Assembly (NCBI GenBank): GCA_902628835.1
Contig: CACOPD010000006.1
Location: forward strand, 1 to 64,000
DNA: 64,000 bases
From: an uncultured Alphaproteobacteria bacterium
Lineage (GTDB): Bacteria > Pseudomonadota > Alphaproteobacteria > HIMB59 > GCA-002718135
Reading direction: 5' to 3'
Shown: piece by piece, positions 43,381 through 52,543 of the stretch
How positions within the stretch are numbered: the stretch's first letter is position 1
How the letters are laid out: every line of letters begins with the position of its first letter
Made by a program: the position numbers and the translations under genes
Notes under the pieces: generated by a model
Seen by the model: only the letters and a program-made list of their open reading frames with translations
The model's database searches: none
What the model was told of the DNA's origin: nothing

Positions 43381-43410
43381 TATATAAATATCGTATATTG
43401 ATTTATTCAA
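43381..43410 (-). promoter_or_regulatory. Candidate cspA promoter
   Basis: TTGAAT (43410-43405), 18 bp, TATATA (43386-43381) on the minus strand. The transcript would start near 43374, leaving a leader of about 42 nt before the cspA ATG, much shorter than the E. coli cspA leader. Confidence 0.4.
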
Positions 43411-43460
43411 ATCTTTAAATAACTAATAAGAAAATAATTTCAAGAAATATTTTTATTTAT

Positions 43461-44291
43461 ATGCTTAGCTATAAACACGGATATCATGCAGGAAATCATG
43501 CAGATGTAATAAAGCATATTGTCCTACTTTACCTATATAATATCGAAAAAAAGACAAATAAATCAATAAGTTATATTGATACTCATTCTGGCAATGGAAT
43601 TTATAAATATATATCAAAGTATATGGACAAAAATAAAGAGTACAAAGATGGAATTAAAAAAATACAAAATTATAAAGGTAACAACATACTAATTAAAAAT
43701 TATCTTTCAACAATAACTAAAATTACTGGTAAAAATAATTTTTATCCTGGATCACCAATATTTATATCATCTATATCAAGTAAAAAAGATAAATTATTTT
43801 TTTGTGAACTTCACAATAATGAACATAATTTATTAAAAAAAAATTTAAACAAATATACTAATATAAAAATTTTAAATACAGATGGATTTGATTATATATT
43901 TAATAAGGTAAATAAAGAAAAAAATTATTTTGTATTTATAGATCCATCATATGAAATAAAAGATGATTTCAATAAAGTACAACTTATACTTAATAATATC
44001 GATAATCTATTTTCAAAATCTAAAATCATAATATGGTACCCTGTTTTAGATATTTTAGAAAATGATACATTTTTACAGAATATAAGAAAAAAAGGTATTA
44101 GTAATATTATTAATGTCGAAGTTCCAATAATGAAGTATGGAGACAATATTGGAATGCAAGGAAGTGGTTTATTATTAATAAATTTCACAAATAGATCTAT
44201 AATGAAAAATCTTAAAGAAGTTATAAACGAAATTCAAAATATTATAAAACAAGAGGAAAATATTACTAGATCTAAATTAAGATATTTATGA
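43461..44291 (+). CDS. rlmJ: 23S rRNA (adenine2030-N6)-methyltransferase
   Basis: A 276-residue RlmJ with the N-terminal YKHGYHAGNHADVIKHIVL (4-22) and THSGNGIYKY for SAM. The N6-adenine methyltransferase motif IV reads DPSYE (about 158-162), where E. coli RlmJ has DPPYE, so the second proline is a serine. A W-Y-P segment (IIWYPV) follows as expected. It modifies A2030 of 23S rRNA. It overlaps the MATE gene by 4 bp. Confidence 0.9.
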   Translation: MLSYKHGYHAGNHADVIKHIVLLYLYNIEKKTNKSISYIDTHSGNGIYKYISKYMDKNKEYKDGIKKIQNYKGNNILIKNYLSTITKITGKNNFYPGSPIFISSISSKKDKLFFCELHNNEHNLLKKNLNKYTNIKILNTDGFDYIFNKVNKEKNYFVFIDPSYEIKDDFNKVQLILNNIDNLFSKSKIIIWYPVLDILENDTFLQNIRKKGISNIINVEVPIMKYGDNIGMQGSGLLLINFTNRSIMKNLKEVINEIQNIIKQEENITRSKLRYL

Positions 44292-45667
44292 GTACAAAAA
44301 AAATAAATTTACTAGATGAGGATATTTACAAATTATTTATAAAAATTGCATTACCAGCTTCTATTGGAACAATATTTAATAATCTCTATTCTTTAGTTGA
44401 TACAATTTTTGCAGGAAGAATGATTTCTGAAACAGCTTTGGCGGCTATTGGTCAAACTTTTCCTGTTTATTTTATAATTATTGCTCTTGGTATAGGACTA
44501 AGTATTGCCACAACAAGTAACGTTGCTAATTCATTAGGTGAAAAAAATATTCAAAAAGCAACTCATGCATTTTCACAGTCTTTTGTTGTAACAATTTTAG
44601 TAGGTTTAGTGATAACTATTATTGGACTTTATTTTGGTAAAATCATTTTAGAATCTATAAATGATGATCCAGAAACTCTAAAACTTTCATCATTATATAT
44701 GAATGTAATTTATCTAGGTTCAATTATTATTCTTTTATTAATGGTATGTAATTCATGTTTATCAGCTCAAGGAGACACCATAAGTTATAGAAATGTTTTA
44801 ATATTTAGTTTTTTTCTAAATATAATTTTAAATCCAATATTAATTACAGGTAAAATAATTAATTTTGAACTATTTGAACCAATGGGAATAACTGGCATAG
44901 CAATAGCCACAATACTATCTCAAATAATTGGTCTGTTATATTTGCTATATAAAATATCCAAAACAGAGATTTTTGAAAACTTTAAAAATAATTATTTAAT
45001 TCCAAAATTAAGTTTAATTAAAGAAATATCATTCCAAGCTATTCCTGCAGCATTAGGATTAATGATGATAGCACTTGGATCTTATATTTTATTATTTTTT
45101 GTTAGTCGTTTTGGCAATGATGCAATAGCAGGATTCTCATCAGCAGGACGATATGAGCAATTACTTTTTTTACCATTATTAGGATTAAGTACTGCAGTCA
45201 CTGCAATTGTTGGGCAAAATTTTGGTGCCAAAAATTATGAAAGAATTTTAGAGACTTACAATAAGGCAATGATCACTGGGGTAATTATTTTAACAATAGC
45301 TGGGTTAATTTTATTTATAACAGCTGAAGACTCAATGAGATTATTTACTGATGATGCAGAAGTAATTTACTATGGATCTGTTTATCTAAAAATATATGCA
45401 CTTGGTTTTCCAGCTTTTCCATTCTTTTTTATATCTAATGCATCATTCCAAGGTCTAAAAAAAGCTATAATAGTAATGTACATGGCTATACTTAGATTTG
45501 TGTTAGTCCCTATTGTTGTAATATTATTTGTAAATAACTTTATAGAAGAAAACTATATCTATATGTTTCTTGGCTTAACTCTTGTTCATTGGATAATAGG
45601 AGTCTTATATTATTTTTATTCTTCGAATAAAATTAGAAAAATTAAAAGTAGCTATACTACTCCTTGA
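44288..45667 (+). CDS. MATE-family efflux transporter
   Basis: A 459-residue protein with 12 hydrophobic helices in two homologous halves. The first half opens ALPASIGTIFNNLYSLVDTIFAG (split over 15-37) and the second has IPAALGLMMIALGSYILLFF (about 253-272) and GLSTAVTAIVGQNFGAK, typical MATE signatures. It exports cationic compounds with Na+ or H+. Its 3' end overlaps the convergent pcm gene by 16 bp. The substrate is unknown. Confidence 0.9.
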   Translation: MSTKKINLLDEDIYKLFIKIALPASIGTIFNNLYSLVDTIFAGRMISETALAAIGQTFPVYFIIIALGIGLSIATTSNVANSLGEKNIQKATHAFSQSFVVTILVGLVITIIGLYFGKIILESINDDPETLKLSSLYMNVIYLGSIIILLLMVCNSCLSAQGDTISYRNVLIFSFFLNIILNPILITGKIINFELFEPMGITGIAIATILSQIIGLLYLLYKISKTEIFENFKNNYLIPKLSLIKEISFQAIPAALGLMMIALGSYILLFFVSRFGNDAIAGFSSAGRYEQLLFLPLLGLSTAVTAIVGQNFGAKNYERILETYNKAMITGVIILTIAGLILFITAEDSMRLFTDDAEVIYYGSVYLKIYALGFPAFPFFFISNASFQGLKKAIIVMYMAILRFVLVPIVVILFVNNFIEENYIYMFLGLTLVHWIIGVLYYFYSSNKIRKIKSSYTTP

Positions 45668-46278
45668 AGATTAGGAACAAATAAAACATCATCATATTCT
45701 TCAGAAATTATTTCATTATTTTTCTTTATATATTTAATAAGTATTTGCTTGTTATTTTTTTCAATGGGACAAATAATAACCCCTTCATTGTCAATATGAG
45801 AAAAAATTTTATTATTTATTTTTTTTGATGCTGCAGTAAAAATAATTCTATCAAATGGTACTTGTTCAACCCAACCATTGTTACCATCATTATATTTAGA
45901 GACAATATTAGTTAATTTTAATTTATCAAAAATTTTATTTGAAGCTTCATGTAAATTCTTAATTCTTTCAATCGTATATACACGTCTTGCTAAGATTGAT
46001 AATATTGCGCATTGATAACCACTACCTGTACCTATTTCAAGTACCTTGTGATTTTTTTTTACATCAAGTAATTCAGTCATCCTAGCTACAACGTAGGGCT
46101 GACTTATTGTCTGATTGTTTTCAATTGGTAAAGCAATATTTTCATAAGCTTGATTTCTGTATGTTTCACTAATAAATTCCTCTCTTGGAATTTTTTCTAT
46201 TGCAGAAAGAACTTCAACATTACTAATTCCAGACTCTCGTAACTCCAGAATCAGTCTTATTTTTCTAACATCAAGCAC
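45652..46278 (-). CDS. pcm: Protein-L-isoaspartate O-methyltransferase
   Basis: A 208-residue enzyme with the PIMT motif NNQTISQPYVVARM (53-66) that binds the isoaspartyl substrate and SAM motif LEIGTGSGYQ (about 79-88). It repairs isoaspartate in aged proteins. It starts on the last base of serS, and in many relatives surE stands between the two; surE is absent here. A second, degenerate homologue is at 60.8-61.5 kb. Confidence 0.92.
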   Translation of the reverse strand: MLDVRKIRLILELRESGISNVEVLSAIEKIPREEFISETYRNQAYENIALPIENNQTISQPYVVARMTELLDVKKNHKVLEIGTGSGYQCAILSILARRVYTIERIKNLHEASNKIFDKLKLTNIVSKYNDGNNGWVEQVPFDRIIFTAASKKINNKIFSHIDNEGVIICPIEKNNKQILIKYIKKNNEIISEEYDDVLFVPNLQGVV

Positions 46279-47540
46279 TAAATAAGAGTATCAGAATTAT
46301 TGAAATATTTTTTTAAAACTTCAGGTATTTTAATATTTCCATCTTCCATTTGATAATTTTCAAGAATAGCAATCAATGTTCTTCCAACTGCAAGTCCAGA
46401 ACCATTAAGTGTGTGAACATAAATATTTTTATTTTCTAATTTATATCTCGTATTCATACGTCTAGCTTGAAAATCATTACAATTAGAACAACTTGAAATT
46501 TCTCTGTAAGTATTTTCACCTGGAAGCCAAACTTCAATATCGTATGTTTTTGATGCTGAAAAACCCATATCACCAGTGCATAAAGTCATGACTCTATAAT
46601 GAATGTCTAAATCTTGAAGAATACTTTCAGCACTTTCAAGCATTCTTTCTAGTTCATTTTCTGAATGTTGTGGTTCTACTATTGAAACTAATTCAACTTT
46701 AGTAAATTGATGTTGTCTTAACATTCCCCGAGTATCCTTACCAGCAGCACCAGCCTCTGATCTAAAACAAGGTGTATAAGAGGTTACTCTCATAGGTAAT
46801 TGATTTTGATTGAGTATTTCTTCTCTAACAATGTTCGTTAAAGGTACTTCGGCCGTTGGTATTAACCAATGGTCATCACCAGCAGTAAATAAATCTTCAC
46901 CAAATTTAGGTAATTGTCCTGTTCCGAAAAGAGCATCGTCTTTTACCAAAAATGGTAAACTATATTCAACATAACCATTTTCATTTGTATGCTTGTCTAA
47001 CATAAAATTTGCTATTGCTCTCTCAAGTTTTGAAAGTTGATTTTTTAATAAAACAAATCTAGATCCTGATAATTTAGAAGCAGTTTCAAAATTCATTAAA
47101 CCTAAATTTTCTCCTAATTCAAAATGTGTTTTTGGATTAAAATCAAATCCTGGTTTTTTACCCCATTCTTTATACTTTTTATTCTCTTCTTCATTACTTC
47201 CTATAGGTACAGTTTTATCAGCTATATTTGGAAGTCTAAAAAGAAGAGTTTTTAGTTCTTCGTCCTTAATTGTCTCAAGTTCTTTTAAATTATTAATTTT
47301 ATTTTTAATTTCATCAACTTTACTCATTTCAGATGAAGCATCTTTATTTTCACTTTTAAGTTTACCTATAATTTTAGATATAGAGTTTCTTTCAGCTAAT
47401 AGACTCTGGTGAACAGTCTGAGTTTCTCTTTTAATTTTATCTAGTTCTAAAATTTTATTTGATATTGGTTTCTCCCCTCTATGCTTCATATAATTATCAA
47501 ACTCTGTAGGATTTTCTCTGATAAAATTAATATTATGCAT
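46278..47540 (-). CDS. serS: Seryl-tRNA synthetase
   Basis: A 420-residue class II synthetase. The N-terminal coiled-coil arm spans about 28-105 (rich in K/E heptads). Motif 2 is PCFRSEAGAAGKDTRGMLRQHQF (split over about 260-282) and motif 3 GSGLAVGRTLIAILE (about 380-394). Standard bacterial length. It shares one base with tatC upstream and pcm downstream. Confidence 0.96.
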   Translation of the reverse strand: MHNINFIRENPTEFDNYMKHRGEKPISNKILELDKIKRETQTVHQSLLAERNSISKIIGKLKSENKDASSEMSKVDEIKNKINNLKELETIKDEELKTLLFRLPNIADKTVPIGSNEEENKKYKEWGKKPGFDFNPKTHFELGENLGLMNFETASKLSGSRFVLLKNQLSKLERAIANFMLDKHTNENGYVEYSLPFLVKDDALFGTGQLPKFGEDLFTAGDDHWLIPTAEVPLTNIVREEILNQNQLPMRVTSYTPCFRSEAGAAGKDTRGMLRQHQFTKVELVSIVEPQHSENELERMLESAESILQDLDIHYRVMTLCTGDMGFSASKTYDIEVWLPGENTYREISSCSNCNDFQARRMNTRYKLENKNIYVHTLNGSGLAVGRTLIAILENYQMEDGNIKIPEVLKKYFNNSDTLI

Positions 47541-48295
47541 TACTTATCTTTATTTTTTTGAATTAGTTTTGCAATATAAATTGAAACTTCGTATAAAAAT
47601 ATAATTGGCAAAGCTAAACTTATTTGACTAAATGGATCAGGAGGAGTTAAAAATGCAGCTGATAAAAATGCTAATACAATTGCATATTTTCTAAATTTTT
47701 TAAGTGATTCGTAAGTTACCATACCTACTCTGGCCATTAATGATAAGACTACAGGCAGCTGAAATGCTAGACCAAAAGCAAAAATAAACCGCATCATGAG
47801 AGATAGATACTCTCCCATTTTTGCTTCTAATCGAATAGGAACACCACTAGATCCGAGATTTTGATATGATAAGAAGAAAGACCATGCCAAAGGTGCAATA
47901 ATATAATAAACCATGGAGCCGCCTGCAAAAAATAAAATTGGGGTCGCAACTAAGTAAGGTAAAAAAGCTCTCTTTTCTTTTTTGTATAGTCCTGGTGCTA
48001 TGAACCTCCATATTTGTATTGCAATTAATGGAAATGAAAAAAATAAAGCGAAGAAAAATGCAATTTTTAATTCTGTAAAAAAGGCTTCTTGTAAAGCAGT
48101 ATATATAAAGCCCTGTCCTTTATCTTTATCAAATAGTTCTACGAGAGGATTGGCTAAAAACGCAAAAAGTTCATCAGCAAAGTAGAAGCAAATAATAAAT
48201 ATTATTAAAATATATAAAAAACTCCACAATAATCTCTTTCTTAACTCTGTAAGGTGCCCTATTAGAGACATTTCTTCAAATTTTTCTTCAGCCAT
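47540..48295 (-). CDS. tatC: Sec-independent protein translocase TatC
   Basis: A 251-residue six-helix membrane protein. The N-terminal signal-peptide-binding part is MSLIGHLTELRKRL (9-22), and the periplasmic loop has FYFADELFAFLANPL. The last helices carry AFLTPPDPFSQ (about 215-225). It is the core of the twin-arginine translocase with TatA and TatB encoded just upstream (14-bp gap). Confidence 0.95.
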   Translation of the reverse strand: MAEEKFEEMSLIGHLTELRKRLLWSFLYILIIFIICFYFADELFAFLANPLVELFDKDKGQGFIYTALQEAFFTELKIAFFFALFFSFPLIAIQIWRFIAPGLYKKEKRAFLPYLVATPILFFAGGSMVYYIIAPLAWSFFLSYQNLGSSGVPIRLEAKMGEYLSLMMRFIFAFGLAFQLPVVLSLMARVGMVTYESLKKFRKYAIVLAFLSAAFLTPPDPFSQISLALPIIFLYEVSIYIAKLIQKNKDK

Positions 48296-48309
48296 TACAA
48301 AACAATTAA

Positions 48310-48624
48310 TTATTTTTTATTTGAAAATTCATCCTCAGTCATTTTTACTGTTTCTTGAACTTCTTTTATCTCATTTTTAAAATTTTTTTTGATATTAATA
48401 CCGTCTTTGATTTTTTTAACTTCTTTTACAGATTTAGCTAATTCTTTAATTTCTTCTTCTTCAGCAATTTCATTTATAGATGATTTAAACTCAGAAGACA
48501 TTTTTTTAATATATTTTGTAAAAGACCCAACTTGTTTAATGAATTTTGGAAGATCTTTTGGGCCAACTACTACAACTACTATTATCCCAATTAAGAAAAT
48601 TTCACTCCAACCAAAAGTAAACAT
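48310..48624 (-). CDS. tatB: Twin-arginine translocase subunit TatB
   Basis: A 104-residue protein: one N-terminal helix (MFTFGWSEIFLIGIIVVVVVG, here shown only by its positions 1-21), the hinge GPKDLP, an amphipathic helix to about residue 50, and a charged tail. The E at position 8 is the polar residue typical of TatB. It follows tatA by 5 bp. Confidence 0.92.
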   Translation of the reverse strand: MFTFGWSEIFLIGIIVVVVVGPKDLPKFIKQVGSFTKYIKKMSSEFKSSINEIAEEEEIKELAKSVKEVKKIKDGINIKKNFKNEIKEVQETVKMTEDEFSNKK

Positions 48625-48629
48625 TACAT

Positions 48630-48815
48630 TTACTTTTCTTCGTCGTTTTTATTCTCTAAATTTTTATCTTCTTTTTTTTCTTCGTCTGACATTCCTCTTT
48701 TGAATGATTTGATCCCTTTTGCCATATCACCCATTAGTTGAGGTATCTTACCTCTACCGAAAAGAAGCAGAACTATAACGAGTACAATTAATAATTGCCA
48801 AATACTAGGTGTCAT
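48630..48815 (-). CDS. tatA: Twin-arginine translocase subunit TatA
   Basis: A 61-residue TatA with one membrane helix (6-20), the hinge [21 protein letters not shown] as an amphipathic region, and a short acidic/lysine tail. It forms the protein-conducting oligomer of the Tat system. It is 50 bp after scpB and begins the tatABC set. Confidence 0.92.
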   Translation of the reverse strand: MTPSIWQLLIVLVIVLLLFGRGKIPQLMGDMAKGIKSFKRGMSDEEKKEDKNLENKNDEEK

Positions 48816-48865
48816 ATGCCGCTTATACGGAAACTAATAAAAAAAACAAGAAATAATAAAGTTAG

Positions 48866-49501
48866 CTAAGAATTTTGAATAAAATCATCAATATTATTTT
48901 CATCATCTTGTTCTAAATTTTCATTGCTTTGTAAATTTTCATCATTTTTAGCAAGATCACTAATAGTTGCAATTGCTGCACGTTTATCAAGAAAACCACT
49001 AGCCTTTAATTCATCATTATTAGGTAAATCCGATAAACTATTTAATCCAAAATGTTCAACAAACAAATCTGTGGTAGACCATAAAGTGGGTTTACCTGGT
49101 ATACTTTTCCTACCTGAAGGACGTATCCAACCTATTTCCATCAAATGATCTAGAGAACCTCTACCCATTTGAACACCCCTAATATTTTCAATTTCTGATC
49201 TTGTTATTGGTTGTTGATAGGCAATTATAGATAATGTTTCAAGTGCTGCTCTTGATAATTTTCTTTTCTGTGTTTTAAAAATAGTTAATTCATCACTGAG
49301 ATCTTCAGCAGTCCTAAATGACCATTTGTTACCAGTTTTAATTAAATTTATACCTCTATTTTTGTAAAAATCTTTAATTTCTTGTAATTGATTACTTATA
49401 TTATTTTTATCTTTAATTTTTTCTTTTAGATCATTTTCATCAAGTGGTTCACCTGATGCAAATAATATAGCTTCTAAAATTTTAATGTCTTTATTATCCA
49501 T
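48866..49501 (-). CDS. scpB: Segregation and condensation protein B
   Basis: A 211-residue ScpB with two winged-helix domains. ILEAILFASGEPL (8-20) is the classic N-terminus, and ALETLSIIAYQQPITRSEIE (about 85-104) and RGVQMGRGSLDHLMEIGWI are conserved. With ScpA it bridges the SMC ATPase heads in chromosome condensation. It overlaps scpA by 8 bp. The acidic C-terminal tail (DDENNIDDF) is common. Confidence 0.94.
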   Translation of the reverse strand: MDNKDIKILEAILFASGEPLDENDLKEKIKDKNNISNQLQEIKDFYKNRGINLIKTGNKWSFRTAEDLSDELTIFKTQKRKLSRAALETLSIIAYQQPITRSEIENIRGVQMGRGSLDHLMEIGWIRPSGRKSIPGKPTLWSTTDLFVEHFGLNSLSDLPNNDELKASGFLDKRAAIATISDLAKNDENLQSNENLEQDDENNIDDFIQNS

Positions 49502-50261
49502 TTTGATTAAATTTTATATAGATGTTACCAAAACTTTCATCTTGTTTTAAATCAATAAATCCATTTTTAGATAATTCTAAAGAGGCAACAAAATTTGATG
49601 AAATTATTGATTTATTAATTGTTTTATTAGCTTTGATTAAATTTGGAATCACATTTAAAAAATTAGTCCATTCTGTAATATTACCAAAAATACCTTTCAA
49701 TCTTTTAACTGCTTGATCAACTGAATAAAGTTCTGAATACTCAATAGTTAATTGTTTTACCTGTTCATTCGATTTAAGTATTTGACTATATGATTTTAGT
49801 AAGTCATATAAATTAGAGGTATAATTTATATTATATTTAACTTTAAGGCCTTCAGATGAACCCCCATAAAATACATCTCTATTTACAAGAGGTCTCGAAT
49901 ATATGATTTTAGAAATATTTTGAAATGCCTCTAGTCTCTGCAATTGATATTTTAAAGCCTCTTCTAACTCATCTGCTGTGTATTCATCTGTTTTTTCTTC
50001 TTTAGGTAATAGTAATCTTGATTTCAAATATGTTAGCCATGCTGCCATCACTAGATAATCTGCAGCTATTTCTATATGAATATTTCTATATTGATTAATA
50101 AAATTAATATATTGATCAGCTAATTCGGATATAGATATATCAGATAAATCAACCTTCTGTGATCTGGCTAAAACTAACAAAAGGTCTATAGGACCCTCAA
50201 AATTAGCTAATAATAGGTTAAATTTGCCTTCTCTTATTTCTGTATCTGGAGAATTTAACAC
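49494..50261 (-). CDS. scpA: Segregation and condensation protein A
   Basis: A 255-residue kleisin. The N-terminal FEGPIDLLLVLARSQKVDLSD (split over 20-40) and AADYLVMAAWLTYLKSRLLLP (about 65-85) are ScpA signatures. The C-terminal winged helix contacts SMC. It lies 39 bp after the SPOR-like gene; in most Alphaproteobacteria nagZ separates these two. Confidence 0.94.
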   Translation of the reverse strand: MLNSPDTEIREGKFNLLLANFEGPIDLLLVLARSQKVDLSDISISELADQYINFINQYRNIHIEIAADYLVMAAWLTYLKSRLLLPKEEKTDEYTADELEEALKYQLQRLEAFQNISKIIYSRPLVNRDVFYGGSSEGLKVKYNINYTSNLYDLLKSYSQILKSNEQVKQLTIEYSELYSVDQAVKRLKGIFGNITEWTNFLNVIPNLIKANKTINKSIISSNFVASLELSKNGFIDLKQDESFGNIYIKFNQNG

Positions 50262-50300
50262 GATTTTTTATATAAAATTATTGAGATTCTCTCAATATTA

Positions 50301-50813
50301 TTAATTTTGTAAGTTAAGTATTAAGCAACTCTTAACAATTGATAATAAATCACAAGATTCATAAGCATTATTCTTAGAAATGTAATTTTTATAGGTAATA
50401 AAATATTGAGTACCTATTTCAGTTTTTTTATAAAAAATAAAAATATCTTCATCATCTATAATTTCTATTTTATTTTCTAATAAATTATTCAAGTATTTAT
50501 TAATATTTTCAAAATTATCATTACTATACAATTGTATTGTATAATTAAGTTCACTTATATTACTAAATTCAAAGTTTTGAATTTTGTTATTTATATTATT
50601 TAAACTTTTCTTATCTAAATAATCAACAACCTCACCTTCTTTATTGGTAGGAATTATAAAATATTTTTCAGTAAATACAGGAATAATAAAATATTCTCTA
50701 TTAGTAAAATAATAAAATGAAATCAGATAAAGAATAATGATAAATAGAAAAAATAATAAAAAATATTTTAATACATAATTATTATTTTTTTTAAAAATAA
50801 TTCTTTTAATCAT
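50301..50813 (-). CDS. Membrane-anchored SPOR-like protein
   Basis: A 170-residue protein with one N-terminal membrane helix (about 16-37) after a lysine-rich start, a linker, and a C-terminal region (about 83-160) that begins YTIQLYSNDNFENINKYL, looking like the first strand and helix of a SPOR peptidoglycan-binding domain. Weakly conserved SPOR proteins occupy this place after argS in Alphaproteobacteria, so position and topology support the call. It shares its first base with the argS stop. Confidence 0.6.
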   Translation of the reverse strand: MIKRIIFKKNNNYVLKYFLLFFLFIIILYLISFYYFTNREYFIIPVFTEKYFIIPTNKEGEVVDYLDKKSLNNINNKIQNFEFSNISELNYTIQLYSNDNFENINKYLNNLLENKIEIIDDEDIFIFYKKTEIGTQYFITYKNYISKNNAYESCDLLSIVKSCLILNLQN

Positions 50814-52543
50814 TACATTATTTCAGGGGCATTGATGTCAATTATTGAAAATATATCTTTTAAAATAATTCTGAATGACTCTAACCAAAATATTTTTGAA
50901 ATTGTCTTTTCTGTATTTTTTTCATCTATAAAACGAAGTGATTCATTATCTTTACCTTTATTCCAAATTGAATGAAAATCAGAAGATATTTCTTCTAAGT
51001 AATTGATTAGTCGATGTGGTTCATTATAGTATGATGATTGATACAATAAATAGGGATAACAAATTAACTTTTTAATTAATTTTACCTCCTCATCAGATAG
51101 ATTTTGTATTTCAGTAAAATTATAATCATTTTTAATACTTATACCTAATTCGTTTGCTTTATTAATTACTGATGAAGCTCTAGCGTGTGCGTATTGACAG
51201 TAAAAAACTTTATTATCTTTATTTTTTTTAACAACAGCATCTAAATCAAAGTCAATTGCTGTCTCATTTTTAGTAGAAATCATGTAGTACCTTATAGGAT
51301 CTTTGCCAACTTTAGAATGAACATTAGCTAATGTCACAAAATTTCCAGATCTTTTTGACATTTTAATTTTTTGTTTATTTTGAATTAAACTTACGATTTG
51401 ACAAGTTAAGATATTTAAATAAGTTTCATCATCTTTAATAGCTTTAATTAACGAACACATTCTTGGGATATAGCCAATATGATCTGACCCCCATATATTT
51501 ACTAATCTATCAAAATTTCTTTTACATTTATCTAAATGATATGCTGCATCATTTGCAAAATAGGTCCATTCACCATTTGATTTTTTTAATGCTCTATCCT
51601 CTTTGTCTAGTAAAGTAGAAGATCTAAATAATAGTTGCTGTCTTGGCTCCCAATCAGAATCATCGCCTTTTGGTTTTTCTAAAATCCCCTCATATAATAG
51701 TTTTTTATCATCCAAAATTGTAAAAAGCTCTTCAATAATTTTACTTTTTTCTATTTCTGTTTCGTGAGTAAATTTATCAAATTTTATATTTATTAATTCT
51801 AAATCTGATTTTATGCTTAAAAGTATATTTTTTAATGCAAAATTTTTAAAATATTGAATAGTTTGATCTTGTGTAAAATTTATCCACTTATCACCATCTT
51901 CATTTTTAATTTTTTTGGCAATTTCTATTAAATATTCACCAGGATACTCGTCTTCCTCTAACTCAATTTTTTTATTAAATAGTTGCAAATATCGTTTCAG
52001 AAGAGAGTTTGTTAATTTATCAATTTGAGAACCTGCATCATTTACATAATACTCTCTAGTGACATCAAAACCTGTTTTAATATAAAGAGAACTTAATACA
52101 TCCCCAAATACAGCACCTCTTATATGAGCTATATGCAAGGGTCCAGTTGGGTTAGCTGAAACAAATTCAACATTTATTTTTTTGTTTGCACCATAATTGA
52201 TGTAATTTAAATAATTTTTATTATAAATTTCTTTTAAACTTTTTGATACAAACTCATCTTTTAAAAAAAAATTAATAAAACCATTTTTTGAAATAGCAAA
52301 ATGATCAATAAATCTAATTGATTTAATTCTGTCCTTTAGTTCTTCTTCAATATTGAAATTTTCATTAAGAATTTTTCTTTTAACTATTAAATAAAAATTT
52401 GTAGCTAAATCGCCTTGTTTATTATTAGAAGAGTAATCGATGCTAATCTGTTTTTTATTAATTGGAGATATATATTTTTTACCCTCTAAAAAATCTATAA
52501 AATCAAATAAAAAATCTGAAAGGTCCTTAATAAAATTATTCAC
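50813..52543 (-). CDS. argS: Arginyl-tRNA synthetase
   Basis: A 576-residue class I synthetase. The HIGH-type motif is in ANPTGPLHIAHIRGAVFGD (about 130-148) and the KMSKS-type in KMSKRSGNF (about 395-403). The C-terminal helical anticodon domain is present (HARASSVINKA). Standard length. It overlaps the dGTPase-like gene by 8 bp. Confidence 0.96.
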   Translation of the reverse strand: MNNFIKDLSDFLFDFIDFLEGKKYISPINKKQISIDYSSNNKQGDLATNFYLIVKRKILNENFNIEEELKDRIKSIRFIDHFAISKNGFINFFLKDEFVSKSLKEIYNKNYLNYINYGANKKINVEFVSANPTGPLHIAHIRGAVFGDVLSSLYIKTGFDVTREYYVNDAGSQIDKLTNSLLKRYLQLFNKKIELEEDEYPGEYLIEIAKKIKNEDGDKWINFTQDQTIQYFKNFALKNILLSIKSDLELINIKFDKFTHETEIEKSKIIEELFTILDDKKLLYEGILEKPKGDDSDWEPRQQLLFRSSTLLDKEDRALKKSNGEWTYFANDAAYHLDKCKRNFDRLVNIWGSDHIGYIPRMCSLIKAIKDDETYLNILTCQIVSLIQNKQKIKMSKRSGNFVTLANVHSKVGKDPIRYYMISTKNETAIDFDLDAVVKKNKDNKVFYCQYAHARASSVINKANELGISIKNDYNFTEIQNLSDEEVKLIKKLICYPYLLYQSSYYNEPHRLINYLEEISSDFHSIWNKGKDNESLRFIDEKNTEKTISKIFWLESFRIILKDIFSIIDINAPEIM

